Shown: positions 52,617-63,149, counted from the stretch's first letter. The stretch is 64,000 bases of DNA from Paenibacillus sp. FSL K6-1330 (GCF_037976825.1 NZ_CP150269.1:2369501-2433500), one strand, 5' to 3'. The notes: generated by a model from the sequence alone, not told the origin. Program-made: numbers and translations.

Positions 52617-55600
52617 ATGGAACGCATTCGACGTTTTATACGCGAACTTTCGGAGCGGCAGTGGCTCGAGTCAGTAGAGCTTGGAGAGTGGAACATTACC
52701 CGAGCTACGTACATGGTTCCGGGCGTGTATGAAGATAAAGCCCCTTATACGGAAGGACAAGACTTCAACCGATTCCCGAGCACACAGGGGACAACCTATT
52801 TCTTTCGGAGGAACCTTGAATGGCCCACGCACTGGGTGGACGGAGCGATCGGACTTGTGTTCCACTCCGGGGGCGAGGGCTTACTGCGCATAAACGGAGT
52901 ATCTTATCAGGGTTTGGATCGTAATCATACCTTCGTCAAGCTTGATCCGAAACGCACCGGCTTGAATATGGAGCTTGAGATCGAGTTATACGATCCGATT
53001 CCGGAGCCGGTGGACCCGCTGAATCAGCAGGCTGTCATTCAGCCTCCGATTACTAAGGTGCAAAGCTTGCTTGTCAAGGTGAACGTGTCCGTTCAGAGCC
53101 TGATGTACACCGCGACCGTGATTCGGGATTCACTTATCCTGTTGCCGGATAGCGATATGCGGCGCATCCGCTTAATGGAGGCGCTGTATCAGGCGATGGA
53201 CCGCTTTGTCAGCCTGGATGACGCCGCCATCCGGGACGGCGCTCAGGTAACCGGGATTGAGCATGATCTGAAACGGAGCGTTACTGCCATTGGCGGCCAT
53301 ACTGAAGGCACGGAGCATATGGTGGGTCAATCGCATATTGACATCGCTTGGCTGTGGCCCGTCCGGGAAACCGTACGTAAAACAAGCCGGACCTTCTCCA
53401 CCATGGATGCGCTGATGAATGAATATCCCGAATTTAAGTACGCGCAGAGCCAGCCTTTGTTATACCAATTCCTGAAGGATCATGATCCTGAGCTGTACGA
53501 GAGAGTGAAGGCTAGAATCAAGGAAGGACGCTGGGAGCTTGTCGGCGGGATGTGGGTCGAACCGGACCTGAACATTCCGAGCGGGGAGTCCCTCATGCGT
53601 CAATTGCTATACGGGCAAGGCTTCTATCAAGAAGAGTTTGGCCGGACATCGCATATTGAATGGCTGCCGGATACATTCGGATATTGTGCATCGCTGCCTC
53701 AGATCTTGAAGCATGGCGGCATTCGTTATTTCATGACAACTAAGCTTGGCTGGAACGATACGAATGTGTTTCCTTATGACCTGTTCCATTGGGTTGGGAT
53801 CGATGGAACACCGATGTTATCCTATCTCAATCATGGCGTGAACGAGAACACGCTGCCCAAAGATGTTCACGAGCATTGGCAGTCATACCGCCAAAGAGCC
53901 GTTCATCCGGAGCAGATGCTGCTGTATGGACACGGTGACGGCGGAGGCGGCGTAACCCGCGAAATGTTGGAATATATCGACCGTGCCGAGCTTATGGTCG
54001 GTCAACCGGCCAGCAAGTATAGCACAGCTGCCGAGTTTTTCGGCGGGATTGAGGATGCACAGCCGAAGCTGCCCCAGTGGCGCGGGGATTTGTACCTCGA
54101 GCTTCATCGCGGCACCTATACAACGCATGCGCGGAACAAGCGTCATAACCGGAAAGCGGAAATCCTGTACCACGAGGCGGAGTTATGGAATTCGGTGGCA
54201 TTTCCGTCGATGAGCAATGAGCAGCAGCAGGCGATTATGGGCGAGCTGCATGACGGCTGGAAGTTGATTTTGCTGAATCAATTTCATGATATTATCCCGG
54301 GCTCTGCCATTACGGAGTCTTACGTTACTTCTGAGAAGGAATACGCAGAGGTGTTCCAAAAAGGAAATCAAAGCCTCCGTCTTGGGCTTCAGGTATTGGC
54401 GGATCAGGCCGATACAGAAGGGGAAGGCATTCCGTATGTCGTCTTTAACGGACTTGGATGGAGCAGAGATGCCGTCATTTCGATTGAAGGAGAGCAGGGC
54501 CTTGCGCCGTATGATTCGGATGGAGCGCTGCTGCAGTACGATGCGCGAACAGAAGGAAACAGTAAAACTTCTCACCGCTTGAATGTTCATGTTCAATGCA
54601 TCCCGGCTTTGGGATACAAGACCATTTGGTTGAAGCCTTTGGCAGGAAACAAGGCGGTGGCGGAGAATTCTACTACAGTGTTCGCAGATTCCTGGGAAAC
54701 GGATTATTATAAGGTCAGCTTTAATGAGCGTGGGGAAATCACGAGCCTGTGGGATAAAGAGGCCAATCGGGAAGTGGTCAAGCCGGGCGAAGCCGCAAAC
54801 CGCTTCCACTTCTTCCATGACCGTCCGACGCTGTGGGACGCATGGGACATCGATACCCGTTACGAGGAGCAATTAGCCGGAGAGGCGGAGCTGATCGAGA
54901 AGAAGCTCGTGCAAGCGGGTGAGGTACAGGATGTGCTGCGTTTCCGCTGGCGTATCCATAACTCGGAGATCATACAGGATATGATTTTTTATCATCATGA
55001 CCGGCGGATCGACTTCAAGACGCAAGTCAGCTGGAACGAATCACACAAACTGCTGAAAGTCGGCTTCCCAATCGGGGTCGTTGCCGATAAGGCTACGTAT
55101 GAGATTCCGTTCGGAACCATCGAGAGACCGACCCATCGTAATACAAGCTGGGAACAGGCGCAATATGAAGTCTGTGGCCACCGTTTCGCGGATGTGTCGG
55201 AGCATGGATACGGCGTCAGCCTCATCAACGACTGCAAGTACGGGTATGACATTCAGGACAGCACGATCCGGTTATCCCTGCTGCGCGCACCGAAATGGCC
55301 CGATGCCACGGCAGACTTGGGTGAGCATGAGTTCACGTATTCCTTATACCCGCATAACGGAGACTGGAGAAGTGCCGGAATCGTCCGTAAAGCTGCCGAG
55401 CTCAATCATGAGCTTCCTTGCGTAAGAACAAGTTCGAATCAGGGTACCCGGCCTGCTGTTCATTCATTTATTCCGTTCGAGAGCCATCATGTAATCCTGG
55501 ATACGGTCAAACCTGCAGAAGACGGTTCAGGGTATATCCTTCGGATGTACGAATCTGCGGGAGGCAGAGATAATGCAGCAGTGAGCTGGCCTTATCCTTA

Positions 55601-55730
55601 TGAAAGCGTCCATTTATCCAACGCCTTGGAAGAAGAACTCGAACAACTGGATACCGCAGAAGGAAGGTTAACCCTTCGATTCATGCCGTATGAGATCAAA
55701 ACCATCAAATTGACTACACATCATACTTAA
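52617..55730 (+). CDS. Alpha-mannosidase, GH38 (first copy)
   Basis: A 1037-residue GH38 enzyme with zinc ligands His240 and Asp242 (VGQSHIDIAWLWP), catalytic nucleophile Asp352 (WLPDTFGYCASLPQ) and the family blocks GGMWVEPDLNIPSGESL and LHRGTYTTHARNKRHNR. The N-terminal about 230 residues are an extra beta domain, as in the Ams1/cytosolic mannosidase branch. It cleaves terminal alpha-mannose. No signal peptide. It differs strongly in length and N-terminus from the second GH38 at 60229, so the pair is not a recent duplication. Confidence 0.95.
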   Translation: MERIRRFIRELSERQWLESVELGEWNITRATYMVPGVYEDKAPYTEGQDFNRFPSTQGTTYFFRRNLEWPTHWVDGAIGLVFHSGGEGLLRINGVSYQGLDRNHTFVKLDPKRTGLNMELEIELYDPIPEPVDPLNQQAVIQPPITKVQSLLVKVNVSVQSLMYTATVIRDSLILLPDSDMRRIRLMEALYQAMDRFVSLDDAAIRDGAQVTGIEHDLKRSVTAIGGHTEGTEHMVGQSHIDIAWLWPVRETVRKTSRTFSTMDALMNEYPEFKYAQSQPLLYQFLKDHDPELYERVKARIKEGRWELVGGMWVEPDLNIPSGESLMRQLLYGQGFYQEEFGRTSHIEWLPDTFGYCASLPQILKHGGIRYFMTTKLGWNDTNVFPYDLFHWVGIDGTPMLSYLNHGVNENTLPKDVHEHWQSYRQRAVHPEQMLLYGHGDGGGGVTREMLEYIDRAELMVGQPASKYSTAAEFFGGIEDAQPKLPQWRGDLYLELHRGTYTTHARNKRHNRKAEILYHEAELWNSVAFPSMSNEQQQAIMGELHDGWKLILLNQFHDIIPGSAITESYVTSEKEYAEVFQKGNQSLRLGLQVLADQADTEGEGIPYVVFNGLGWSRDAVISIEGEQGLAPYDSDGALLQYDARTEGNSKTSHRLNVHVQCIPALGYKTIWLKPLAGNKAVAENSTTVFADSWETDYYKVSFNERGEITSLWDKEANREVVKPGEAANRFHFFHDRPTLWDAWDIDTRYEEQLAGEAELIEKKLVQAGEVQDVLRFRWRIHNSEIIQDMIFYHHDRRIDFKTQVSWNESHKLLKVGFPIGVVADKATYEIPFGTIERPTHRNTSWEQAQYEVCGHRFADVSEHGYGVSLINDCKYGYDIQDSTIRLSLLRAPKWPDATADLGEHEFTYSLYPHNGDWRSAGIVRKAAELNHELPCVRTSSNQGTRPAVHSFIPFESHHVILDTVKPAEDGSGYILRMYESAGGRDNAAVSWPYPYESVHLSNALEEELEQLDTAEGRLTLRFMPYEIKTIKLTTHHT

Positions 55731-55750
55731 TTAAAGGAGCCAGAACAACC

Positions 55751-57070
55751 ATGGAACAATTCAGACTCCCCAAAATACCAATGCCGGAGCTTGAGCTGCC
55801 GCAATCGATTCAGGCAGTTCTGCAAGAGGCTGAAGAAAAGCTTGCGCACCGTCCCAAGCTGCTTCAGCTGTTCAAGAACTGTTTTCCGAACACGCTGGAG
55901 ACAACAACCAAACTGATGGAGGATGGCACAACATTTGTGATTACCGGTGATATCCCGGCCATGTGGCTGCGCGACTCGGTAGAACAGGTGATCCATTACA
56001 TTCCGTTTGCGAAGAATGATCTGCAGCTGCAGCGGATTTTAAGCGGATTGATCAAACGCCATTTTCAATATATTCATATCGATCCTTATGCCAATGCCTT
56101 TAATGAATCGGCGAATGATTGGCATTGGAACACAACCGACGAAACTGAAATGTCCCCATGGGTGTGGGAGCGCAAATTTGAGATTGATTCGCTATGCTTC
56201 TCTGTTCGCTTGGCCTACCTGTACTGGAAGGAAACCGGCCTTACGGATGTGTTTGACGCCAACTTCAAGTCGGCTATGATTAAGATTATTGAGCTGTTTA
56301 AAACGGAACAATACCATTTCGAGAAATCGCCTTACCGTTTCACACGGGATAACGGAATTCCAACGGATTCCTTGCGCAATAACGGGCTCGGCATGCCGGT
56401 GAATTATACGGGCATGATCTGGTCCGGCTTCCGTTCAAGTGATGACGCTTGCGATTTCCACTACAATATTCCAGGCAACATGTTCGCCGTTGTCGCCTTG
56501 CGTCAAATGCAGGAATTCGCGGAATGGGTATTCCGGGATATGAAGCTGTTGGATGAACTGAAACGACTCGAAGCCGACGTGGATCACGGAATTCAGTTGT
56601 ACGGCATTTACCGTCATCCGGAGTTTGGACCGATTTACGCCTATGAAACAGACGGTTACGGAAATTACTGCTTGATGGATGATGCGGGAACACCTGGATT
56701 GATGTCCATTCCTTATCTGGGTTATTGCTCTGCAGATGATCCGATCTACCAAAACACCAGACGGTTTGCGCTAAGCAAAGAAAATCCTTTCTACTACGAA
56801 GGCGCTGTTGCCAAAGGAATCGGCAGTCCGCATACGCCGCCGGATTATATCTGGCATATGGCCTTGTCCATGCAGGGAATTACGGCACAAACGGCAGAAG
56901 AGAAGCTGCAGATGATTGCATTGCTGGAAGCAACCGATGCCGATACCGGATTTATGCACGAAGGCTTCCATGCCGACGATCCGAAAGTTTTCACCAGATC
57001 ATGGTTTGCCTGGTCCAACAGCCTCTTCTCGCAATTGGTGTATCAGGCGATGAAAGCAGGGATTCTATGA
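55751..57070 (+). CDS. Exo-alpha-1,6-mannosidase, GH125
   Basis: A 439-residue protein of the GH125 (former DUF1237) family. It has the (alpha/alpha)6-barrel motifs FVITGDIPAMWLRDSVEQV, MSPWVWERKFEIDSL, GMIWSGFRSSDDACDFHYNIPGNMF (candidate acid Asp231/232) and GFMHEGFHADD with candidate base Glu404. The family releases alpha-1,6-linked mannose non-reducing ends, which fits trimming of N-glycan or mannan branches. ATG has AAGGAGC upstream. Its stop overlaps the next start (ATGA). Confidence 0.95.
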   Translation: MEQFRLPKIPMPELELPQSIQAVLQEAEEKLAHRPKLLQLFKNCFPNTLETTTKLMEDGTTFVITGDIPAMWLRDSVEQVIHYIPFAKNDLQLQRILSGLIKRHFQYIHIDPYANAFNESANDWHWNTTDETEMSPWVWERKFEIDSLCFSVRLAYLYWKETGLTDVFDANFKSAMIKIIELFKTEQYHFEKSPYRFTRDNGIPTDSLRNNGLGMPVNYTGMIWSGFRSSDDACDFHYNIPGNMFAVVALRQMQEFAEWVFRDMKLLDELKRLEADVDHGIQLYGIYRHPEFGPIYAYETDGYGNYCLMDDAGTPGLMSIPYLGYCSADDPIYQNTRRFALSKENPFYYEGAVAKGIGSPHTPPDYIWHMALSMQGITAQTAEEKLQMIALLEATDADTGFMHEGFHADDPKVFTRSWFAWSNSLFSQLVYQAMKAGIL

Positions 57071-60000
57071 GCGGGCGTCTGATTGTATTTTATGATCCGT
57101 CCTTTCCGGCAGCAGAAGCTGCCGGTTTGCCGGCTAGCGCGGCGGCTCTGAATGCATTCGATGTCGTGTGCCGCGCTGAGAATTTGGCTGAAGCACTGGA
57201 ATCTGCAGGAGGACAGGGCGCAAGCTTTGTCAATTTGCATGCGCCTTACTTCCCGAAAAGCGCCTGGAGAGCGATCCTGGACTTTCTGAGAAATGGCGGC
57301 GGCTTGGTCAGCATTGGGGGCGCACCTTTCAAGCGTCCTGTCCGCATGGAGGACGGCGTTTGGGTGGTGGAGCACGAACAGACGGCATACCATCAGCAGC
57401 TCCACATACATGAAGCGCTGCCAGTGGACAGCGGACGCGTCGACCATCTGACTTCCAGTGACGTTATTCCCCTTATGGAGAGCAGCCGGGAGCGGTTATC
57501 CATAAACGAAACGTGGAACCTGGTTCCACATGTCACCAAAAGCAGTGATTTGCCGCATCAGATGGGATCGGCCGGGCCGATGGATACGCGGATTTATCCG
57601 CTCCTTAAGGGGAGCACAGCGAAGGGAAGAGAAGTCGCGGCTCCTGTCGTTCTGTGGGAAAATGTCGGCGGGCCATTCTTGGGCGGACGCTGGCTGTTTG
57701 TGAATCAGCCTCTCTCTGCTTCATTCTGGGAACAGGATGGAGGCGAAGAGGTGCGCAGCTGGGCGGCATTCTGTGCGAAGGGGATTACCGAGCTGTGGAT
57801 CAAGCCGAATTATGCGACCTATGAGTCTGGCGAGCGTGCGATCCTGACCCTGCAGGCACAACGGCTTGGCCGGAAACTTTCCGAACAAGAGCCGCAGAGC
57901 TGGACGTTCCGCATCTCCGTCCAACACGACCAAGATGAATCCTTATCATGGAATCATTCCGTGAAGGTGGATGTGACCGGACAATTTCATGTACAGCGCA
58001 TTCCGGTTATGCTGGATATCAAGCCAGGGTCTTATCGGGTGGTGTGTGAAGTCGAAGGGCCGGATGGAGAAATCCGCAGGCTGAGACAAGGGTTCTGGGG
58101 AGCGGATTCCGAGCTTTTGCAGGCGGGTACGCCTGTAACCTGCAATCGGGATTACTTCATCAAGGATGGTCGCCCACTGCCTGTTGTCGGGATGACTTAC
58201 ATGACGTCCGATGTAGCGCGTAAGTTCCTGTTCCTTCCGAATACGGATGTGTGGGATCGCGATATGGCGCAAATGCGGGGTGCGGGCATCAATTGGATTC
58301 GTACCGGGATCTGGACCGCGTACCGCAATATTATGCAGGTGGACGGGCATGCATCCGAAGAGGTCTTGCGTTCGATTGACGCCTTCCTGTTAACGGCGAA
58401 GAAGCATGATTTGCAGGTAACATTCACGTTCTTCTCCTTCACGCCGGAGACTTGGGAAGGCCAAAATCCTTACCTCGATCCGCGAAGCGTGGAAGCGCAG
58501 AAGCGTTTCATACGTTCCATCATTAGTAGACATAAAGATACGAAGAATGTGGACTGGGATCTGATTAATGAGCCATCCATGTTCGATCCGCCGCAGATTT
58601 TCTCGGACGGCCCGCGTTCCGCGAAGGATCCGTTTGAGAAACAAGCTTATATCGAATGGCTGAAAAAGCGTCATGGTTCGATTGAGCGTCTGCAGGAACG
58701 TTGGAATATGACAGCGGATCAGCTGCCGGGTTTTGACTCCGTGGTTCCGCCGGAACCTCAAGTCATTAATTTTGATGTTCAAGACATGCATCAAGGGAAA
58801 AAAGGCACACAATGGCTCGATTATGCACTGTTCTCGATGGACATGCATAACCGCTGGGCCAAGGAGTTATATGACGATATCAAAGAGGTATGCCCTGATC
58901 ATATGGTTACCGTTGGACAGGACGAGGCCCTTGGGGCACAGCGTCCATCTCCGTTCTTCTATGCCGAAGCCGTAGACTATACGACGGTTCACTCCTGGTG
59001 GTTCAACGACTATTTGATCTGGGATGGCATATTTGCCAAAACGCCGGATAAACCGAACCTGATTCAGGAAACAGGCATCATGTACGTGGAGACACCGGAT
59101 GGCCGGGCGAAGCGAAGCGAAGCCGAGCTTCGGAATCTGCTGGAGCGCAAGTATGCTTACGCCTTCTCCACAGGAGGCGCTGGAGCCATTCATTGGATCT
59201 GGAACACGAATTTCTACATGGATAATGCCAATGAATCGCATATCGGAGCTGTCCGCGCTGACGGCACGGAGAAACCGGAAGCGGATGTGTCGTATGATTT
59301 CGGTGCCTTCATGGAAGACATCCGGGACATGTTTAAAGGCCGGAAGCTGGAAGAAACCGCGGTCATTTTCCCTTATTCGAACGATTTCTCGAACCGGAAG
59401 CTCGCTTTTGAAGCGACGACCAAGGCGACGCGCGCGCTTGCTTACGAGCTGAACGTGCCGTTCCGTGCTGTCGGGGAGTATGATTTAAGCTCGCTGCGTA
59501 ACCATCCGGTGAAATTCATCATTCTGCCGAGCGCGCACAATGTCGATGACCAGGCGTTTGCTGAGTTGATGGATATCGTGAAGGAAACGGGAGCTACATT
59601 GCTTCTGACGGGTCCAATCGGTCTGGATGCATATTGGCATCAGGTCGATCGAATGACAGAGGAGCTGGGCGAGCGGAAGCTGGCGAATGTGCGCCGGGAA
59701 GAAAGCTTGCGCATTGGGGACCGTACATGGTCTGCATCGTATGGACATCGGAAGATTGCCGAGCTGACCAAAGAAATTCCGGCAGGCAGCGGGGCGAAAC
59801 CGGCCGATATGGCTGGCGATTCCATCGTGGACGTGAAGCTTGGGGCAGGACGTCTTCTCTGGAGCCCGCTTCCTGTTGAATTGAATGATCGAATCGACAC
59901 CATTTCGGCTTTATATCGGTATGCATTGGAGCTATCTGCTGCCGACACAGGGCTCATCTGGAATCAAGGCGGAGAACATTCCGGCGTATATGGACGCAAG

Positions 60001-60207
60001 GTAACGTTTGAAGAAGGAGCACTCTTCGTATTCGGCTCGGAGCAATCGTGGGACACGAACGTCGAGGTAAAGGATCCTTCAACAGGACTCATCTATTCAT
60101 TCGTGCTGGAAGCGGATCGTTCGATCTTGTTTGCAGTAGATGCAAGCGGTGACCTGTTATCGGTGTACCGCCCGGATGAGGTCGAAATCACAGTATCGAA
60201 GGGCTAA
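57067..60207 (+). CDS. Unassigned clan GH-A glycosidase, GH42-like
   Basis: A 1046-residue protein. Residues 1-about 110 look like a GATase-like alpha/beta module (ILDFLRNGGGLVSIGGAPF) and are followed by beta-rich segments. A TIM barrel (about 370-740) has acid/base Glu502 in VDWDLINEPSMFD and nucleophile Glu668 in LIQETGIMYVE. A further alpha/beta region follows (FIILPSAHNVDDQAFAELM...). Spacing of the two Glu residues and the N-E-P motif are those of clan GH-A, nearest GH42/GH2/GH5 types. No signal peptide. I start at ATG 57067, overlapping the GH125 stop. Family and substrate cannot be fixed by eye; context suggests a beta-mannoside or beta-galactoside bond. Confidence 0.85.
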   Translation: MSGRLIVFYDPSFPAAEAAGLPASAAALNAFDVVCRAENLAEALESAGGQGASFVNLHAPYFPKSAWRAILDFLRNGGGLVSIGGAPFKRPVRMEDGVWVVEHEQTAYHQQLHIHEALPVDSGRVDHLTSSDVIPLMESSRERLSINETWNLVPHVTKSSDLPHQMGSAGPMDTRIYPLLKGSTAKGREVAAPVVLWENVGGPFLGGRWLFVNQPLSASFWEQDGGEEVRSWAAFCAKGITELWIKPNYATYESGERAILTLQAQRLGRKLSEQEPQSWTFRISVQHDQDESLSWNHSVKVDVTGQFHVQRIPVMLDIKPGSYRVVCEVEGPDGEIRRLRQGFWGADSELLQAGTPVTCNRDYFIKDGRPLPVVGMTYMTSDVARKFLFLPNTDVWDRDMAQMRGAGINWIRTGIWTAYRNIMQVDGHASEEVLRSIDAFLLTAKKHDLQVTFTFFSFTPETWEGQNPYLDPRSVEAQKRFIRSIISRHKDTKNVDWDLINEPSMFDPPQIFSDGPRSAKDPFEKQAYIEWLKKRHGSIERLQERWNMTADQLPGFDSVVPPEPQVINFDVQDMHQGKKGTQWLDYALFSMDMHNRWAKELYDDIKEVCPDHMVTVGQDEALGAQRPSPFFYAEAVDYTTVHSWWFNDYLIWDGIFAKTPDKPNLIQETGIMYVETPDGRAKRSEAELRNLLERKYAYAFSTGGAGAIHWIWNTNFYMDNANESHIGAVRADGTEKPEADVSYDFGAFMEDIRDMFKGRKLEETAVIFPYSNDFSNRKLAFEATTKATRALAYELNVPFRAVGEYDLSSLRNHPVKFIILPSAHNVDDQAFAELMDIVKETGATLLLTGPIGLDAYWHQVDRMTEELGERKLANVRREESLRIGDRTWSASYGHRKIAELTKEIPAGSGAKPADMAGDSIVDVKLGAGRLLWSPLPVELNDRIDTISALYRYALELSAADTGLIWNQGGEHSGVYGRKVTFEEGALFVFGSEQSWDTNVEVKDPSTGLIYSFVLEADRSILFAVDASGDLLSVYRPDEVEITVSKG

Positions 60208-60228
60208 CATAAGGGGGACTAAGCAGAG

Positions 60229-62964
60229 ATGGATCAATCCAGAAAAGCACATATTATTTCGCATACTCACTGGGACCGCGAGTGGTATTTACCGTATGAA
60301 AAGCACCATGTGCGGCTGATCGAGCTCATGGACAGCTTGCTAGAGACGATGGAGAAGGACTCGGAATACCGCAGCTTTTTCCTTGATGGCCAGACGATTA
60401 TTATCGAAGATTATTTGCAGGTAAGACCTGAGAAGAAAGAGCAGCTTGAGAAGCTGATCACGGACGGACGTATCATTATCGGTCCATGGTACATTTTGCA
60501 GGATGCCTACCTCACGAGCAGTGAAGCTAACGTGAGAAATATGCAGATAGGACACCAGGATGCCGAGCGATATGGCACGGTTGCCAAAATCGGTTATTTC
60601 CCGGATACATTTGGACTTACAGGCCAAATTCCGCAGTTGATGCTGCAGTCCGGCATTGATAATGCCTTCTTCGGCCGGGGCGTAAAGCCAACGGGCTTTA
60701 ACAATACCGTCTCCGACAGCGGCTATGAGTCTTCATTCTCAGAGCTGATGTGGGAAGGCCCGGATGGCTCCAAGGTGCTGGGCATCCTGTTTGCCAACTG
60801 GTACAGTAACGGTAACGAGGTTCCCGTTGATGAAGCGGAAGCGAAGGCATTCTGGGACCGCAAGCTGGCGGATGCCGAGAAGTATGCTTCCACACCTGAG
60901 CTGCTCTATATGAACGGGTGTGACCATCAGCCGATACAGACCGATCTTCCGGAAGGCATCCGTACAGCGAAGAAGCTGTATCCGGATACGGAATTCATTC
61001 ATTCCAATTTTGACGATTACCTGACAGCCGTTCGGGAGAAGCTGCCGCAAGATCTTTCCTCCGTAAAAGGAGAACTGCGCAGTCAGCGTACCGATGGATG
61101 GGGTACACTTGTGAATACCGCTTCGGCACGCGTATACCTGAAGCAGATGAACCAGCGGGGCCAGACCTTGCTGGAAAAAGTGGCCGAACCGCTTGCATCC
61201 TACGCCAGCCTGCTCGGCAAGGAGTATCCGCATCATCTGTTCACCTATGCGTGGAAGACGCTGATGCAGAATCATCCGCATGACAGCATCTGCGGCTGCA
61301 GCGTGGACGAAGTTCACCGCGAGATGGTGACCCGCTTTGAGAAAAGCGCACACGTGGCTGAAAATATCGTGGACGATAGCGTTCGCGTCATTGCCGATGC
61401 GGTTGACACAACCGCCTTCGAACAATGGGGATCCGATCCGCTGCCGCTTGTTGTTTTCAATACGACGGGATGGAGCCGCAGCGGTACGGTCAGCATTGAG
61501 CTGGACGCGAAACGCCTTTATTTCCGGGAAGGTTACTCTTTGGAGGAAACCAGCCGCCGGATGAAGGAAATCGACTTGTCCGGCCGTGTGCTGGTTAACG
61601 CACAAGGTCAAGCTGTGCCTTGCACCGTTGAGGATCTGGGTCTTCAGTTCGGGTACGATCTGCCGGACGACCGTTTCCGCCAGCCGTATATGTGCCGCCG
61701 TGTGAGACTTACCTTCGAGGCAAACGCGATCCCAGCAATGGGCTTAACTACTTATGCTTGGGTGAAGAGCGAAGTGAAGCCTGCCGAGGTAGCATCCTTA
61801 ATTAGTAAGTCCAATGTGATGGAGAATGAGCTGATCAAGATTGAGATCGCTGAGGATGGTTCCTTCTCCTTGACGGATAAAAAGAACGGACAAGTATACC
61901 GGGATCTGGGCGTCTATGAAAATACCGGAGATATCGGTAATGAATATATGTACAAACAGCCGGATGGCGAAGCAGCATTGACCACGAAGGGCCAAACCGC
62001 CCAAGTTTCGGTTCTGGAAGATACGCCTTACCGCGCATCCATTGAAATCGTTCATAACTGGTCCATTCCGGCTATGGCGGACAGCAAGCTGGATGAAGAG
62101 CAGCATGAGCTCATCTATTATCCGAACCGCAAAGCGCAAAGATCGAGCGAAATGGTGCCAATGCGCATTCGTACCGTAATCAGTCTGAACCGCAGCGGTA
62201 AAGGCGTGGAGATCGAAGCGACAATGGATAATCAAGCGAAGGATCATCGGGTGCGTGCATTGTTCCCAACGGATCTGCTGGCATCGTCCCATAACGTGGA
62301 TTCCATGTTTGAAGTGGCAACTCGGGATAATGAACCTGCTGCCGAATGGGAGAATCCAAGCTATACCGCTCATCAACAGGCATTCGTTGATGTCTCGACA
62401 GCTACTGCAGGATTGACAGTAGCTAACCAGGGCTTGAATGAATATGAAGTCCTGCGTGACGGCCGGAATACCATCGCTGTTACATTGCTTCGTTCCGTAG
62501 GCGAGCTCGGTGACTGGGGGTACTTCCCTACGCCTGAAGCTCAGTGCATCGGCGTGCATACGGTACGTATGGAGGTCATTCCGCATCAGGGCGACGGCAT
62601 GAAGTCAGGCGCATACGCCGAGGCTTACCAATTCCAAATCCCATGGACGGTTGCACAGACCGGGGTCCATGCCGGCGCTGTCGCATCGACTTCCGCACCG
62701 TTTGAATGGAGCCATGAAGAACTTGCGTTCTCTTCCCTGAAAGTGAATCCGAAGACCGGGGATCTGATGCTGCGCTGGTTCAATATGGCAGGCACGGATA
62801 CTGAGCTGAAGCTGAAATCTTCTCTACCTTCCCAGGGTGTGTATAAGAGCTCTATTCTGGAAGTAGAGGGAGCGGTTCAAAGCTTTGATGGCGATGGAAG
62901 CTTCACGCAGCCGGTTAAGCCTCACGAAATCGTAACACTGGGAGTTAAAGTTTCGGTCAAGTAA
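60229..62964 (+). CDS. Alpha-mannosidase, GH38 (MngB-like, second copy)
   Basis: A 911-residue GH38 enzyme without the N-terminal extra domain: it opens directly with the zinc motif SHTHWDREWYLPYE (His14, Asp16). Nucleophile Asp126 lies in GYFPDTFGLTGQIPQ, and the family block HDSICGCSVDEVHREM is present. This branch includes MngB-type enzymes acting on small alpha-mannosides. No signal peptide. GGGGGAC precedes the ATG. Last gene of the operon; a hairpin follows at 63016. Confidence 0.95.
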   Translation: MDQSRKAHIISHTHWDREWYLPYEKHHVRLIELMDSLLETMEKDSEYRSFFLDGQTIIIEDYLQVRPEKKEQLEKLITDGRIIIGPWYILQDAYLTSSEANVRNMQIGHQDAERYGTVAKIGYFPDTFGLTGQIPQLMLQSGIDNAFFGRGVKPTGFNNTVSDSGYESSFSELMWEGPDGSKVLGILFANWYSNGNEVPVDEAEAKAFWDRKLADAEKYASTPELLYMNGCDHQPIQTDLPEGIRTAKKLYPDTEFIHSNFDDYLTAVREKLPQDLSSVKGELRSQRTDGWGTLVNTASARVYLKQMNQRGQTLLEKVAEPLASYASLLGKEYPHHLFTYAWKTLMQNHPHDSICGCSVDEVHREMVTRFEKSAHVAENIVDDSVRVIADAVDTTAFEQWGSDPLPLVVFNTTGWSRSGTVSIELDAKRLYFREGYSLEETSRRMKEIDLSGRVLVNAQGQAVPCTVEDLGLQFGYDLPDDRFRQPYMCRRVRLTFEANAIPAMGLTTYAWVKSEVKPAEVASLISKSNVMENELIKIEIAEDGSFSLTDKKNGQVYRDLGVYENTGDIGNEYMYKQPDGEAALTTKGQTAQVSVLEDTPYRASIEIVHNWSIPAMADSKLDEEQHELIYYPNRKAQRSSEMVPMRIRTVISLNRSGKGVEIEATMDNQAKDHRVRALFPTDLLASSHNVDSMFEVATRDNEPAAEWENPSYTAHQQAFVDVSTATAGLTVANQGLNEYEVLRDGRNTIAVTLLRSVGELGDWGYFPTPEAQCIGVHTVRMEVIPHQGDGMKSGAYAEAYQFQIPWTVAQTGVHAGAVASTSAPFEWSHEELAFSSLKVNPKTGDLMLRWFNMAGTDTELKLKSSLPSQGVYKSSILEVEGAVQSFDGDGSFTQPVKPHEIVTLGVKVSVK

Positions 62965-63015
62965 GAATTTATTATGATATAGTGCTGGGAATGTTGTTGT
63001 ACATCCCGGTCCAGC

Positions 63016-63050
63016 AAAGCCCGATTCCGAAATTACAGGGATCGGGCTTT
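63016..63050 (+). terminator. Terminator of the mannoside operon
   Basis: aaagcccgat / atcgggcttt with an inner tcc/gga-type pairing. The T-tract is short. Confidence 0.7.
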
Positions 63051-63101
63051 ACTCCTCTTGCCTAATGACAGGCAATTCCTGAACGCTCTGAAATATATAT
63101 A

Positions 63102-63149
63102 ATGAAAAGGCTGCTCTCCCTAGGTCTTTGCGGACGGCTGGAGGGCAGC
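63102..63149 (-). terminator. Terminator for the small acidic protein gene
   Basis: gctgctctcc / ggagggcagc is a 10-bp stem with one G-U pair. Reading on the reverse strand it is followed by CTTTTC. It lies just past the stop of the gene at 63171. Confidence 0.6.
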
